From contig CM032228.1 in assembly GCA_019009955.1 (NCBI GenBank), positions 98,150,501 through 98,214,500 on the forward strand: DNA of 64,000 nucleotides. Direction: 5' to 3'. This DNA comes from Riptortus pedestris (lineage: Eukaryota; Arthropoda; Insecta; Hemiptera; Alydidae). Positions 62,853 through 64,000 of the stretch are shown here, one piece after another. Made by a program: the position numbers and the translations under genes. A model generated the notes under the pieces. It did no database searches and was not told the DNA's origin. It saw only the letters and a program-made list of their open reading frames with translations. The first letter of the stretch is position 1; each line of letters starts with the position of its first letter.

Positions 62853-64000
62853 TAAATATATTAATTTAAATACATATTCTACGGTTTCAATTAAATTATT
62901 TTGTTTTAAATGCATATATATATGAAAATATTTTCAATCATAGTTTGGAATATTTATTCTGTATAAGTATGGTAGAAAACTGATGATAACATTATTTTCC
63001 TTGAATTAGGGTTGTTGGGTATTAATGAATGAATGGAGAAAATAATCTCATAAAAATACACTTGATTGCACACAAATCCTTTCTGCAGCCTCCTAATACT
63101 TGGATGAATAATGCTAACGGAGCCTAGTCCTAGTTCCGCCATTTGATGCTGCTTGCATCTTAGAATAGCATGTGTGCACCTAGAGGTCTACACCTAAATA
63201 TATTTGCTAAATAAATATTTGCTATTAAATTCAAGTTTTGTGTTCCTTCTCACATGAATTTAAAACCACCCACTTCCGAAATGATTTTAAAACAAATGGT
63301 ACTCCTTCAAGAACAGTTTATTGGAAGTTTACCCTTTGAGATATGTGTACCTAACAGTTGTTATAAGTCAGATGAAACCAATGTGTTATTTAAACTGTCA
63401 CGTATCTATTAACTCCTTGGCACTAGAGAGAACCCCGTTTCATCACGTTCTATTAAATTTCGTCTCATTTTATACACGACAGTTAATTATATTCATTGAT
63501 AAAATTTACGTTGGCATTTTTATTTACAATTTTAAATTTAGTTTGCAAATAAAATATAAATCGGTGTTTTCTCGTTTTATCTATAAACACATAAGGACGT
63601 ATTAAATAATAAATGAGGTGTCAGACTTTAAGAATTCCCTACTGGAAAATTGTCTAGAAGGCGCCCAAGGAAAAACGCTTTCAACTAATGTGGTTCTAGG
63701 ACGGTAATGAAAATTTTCTCTAAGATAAAACTCCGGCAGGATTCCCAAAGGCCATATGATTGTCTTTAATCACTTTTAAAATTGTTACAGATGTATTAAT
63801 GAGTTTCAAAAACACAGTTATGCGTTATGTTTAGTTATTACCTAAGCTTTATTTAAAAACATTTCAACAGATTTTTTTCAGTACATGTCTGGTTCCCCCT
63901 GCTCATGTTGCCGGTACCTTACGGACACAGGTATTAAATCTATGGGTTTATTTTACTATTTACAGGTAAATAGGATGGTATTAAGGATTATAGTGAATAC
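62853..64000. other. No recognised feature
   Basis: AT-rich DNA to the window end. The 94-codon plus-strand frame at 63321-63605 has no motif. Confidence 0.45.

Overview
The window looks like nuclear DNA from an animal, most likely an insect or another arthropod; I cannot name the species. The case for this is strong AT-richness, no operon-like gene packing, many (TA)n/(CA)n microsatellites, decayed non-LTR retrotransposons, a tRNA-like SINE family, several Helitron-like families, and one gene of the insect trehalose/hexose facilitator (Tret1-like) type. Nothing bacterial, such as a dense ORF layout, Shine-Dalgarno sites or a CRISPR array, is present.

Only one confident protein-coding gene is visible. 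It is the large terminal exon of an MFS sugar transporter on the minus strand (44957 down to 43636), with a clear 3' splice site at its upstream edge and a possible polyadenylation signal about 120 bp past the stop. Its first exon or exons, carrying the N-terminal tail and the start of the first membrane helix, were not identified. Since the gene is on the minus strand, they should lie at higher coordinates (above 45 kb) or outside the window. Weak unknown ORFs at 26.9-27.4, 47.56-47.85 and 59.77-59.98 kb are listed with low confidence.

The rest is repeat-rich intergenic or intronic DNA. Family A is a Helitron/Helentron-like non-autonomous element with one end reading GTCCGTCACGCAGGGGCTGC, an inner (TA)n or (CA)n tract, and a hairpin end (GATTTCCC-TTAA-GGGAAATC then TGCTAAA). 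About 14 copies or fragments of it run from 7.9 to 58.2 kb. Families B and C are related Helitrons ending in CTAG before a T. Two B copies with 298-bp internal repeats lie end to end at 18.4-20.9 kb, and two nearly equal-length C copies lie at 25.1 and 62.2 kb with the same A|T insertion boundaries. Family E (three copies, 6.3, 9.2 and 10.7 kb) is of unknown class. Family S is a SINE with an RNA polymerase III B-box-like motif (five copies). Families D and G are fold-back elements with long inverted arms. LINE remnants are at 1.6, 4.0, 8.9 and 24.7 kb.

Tandem structures include a 189-bp array whose period is divisible by three (2.6-3.35 kb, with an inverted partial unit beside it) and an exact 43-bp minisatellite of about 15 units at 32.2-33.2 kb split by a family A copy. 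There is also a T-rich minisatellite at 22.5 kb and a perfect 20-bp stem hairpin at 47.1 kb. Nested insertions give relative ages: A into the 43-bp array, B into A at 57.5 kb, and G into A at 38.4 kb with an 11-bp target duplication. All calls were made by reading the sequence; no database comparison was run.
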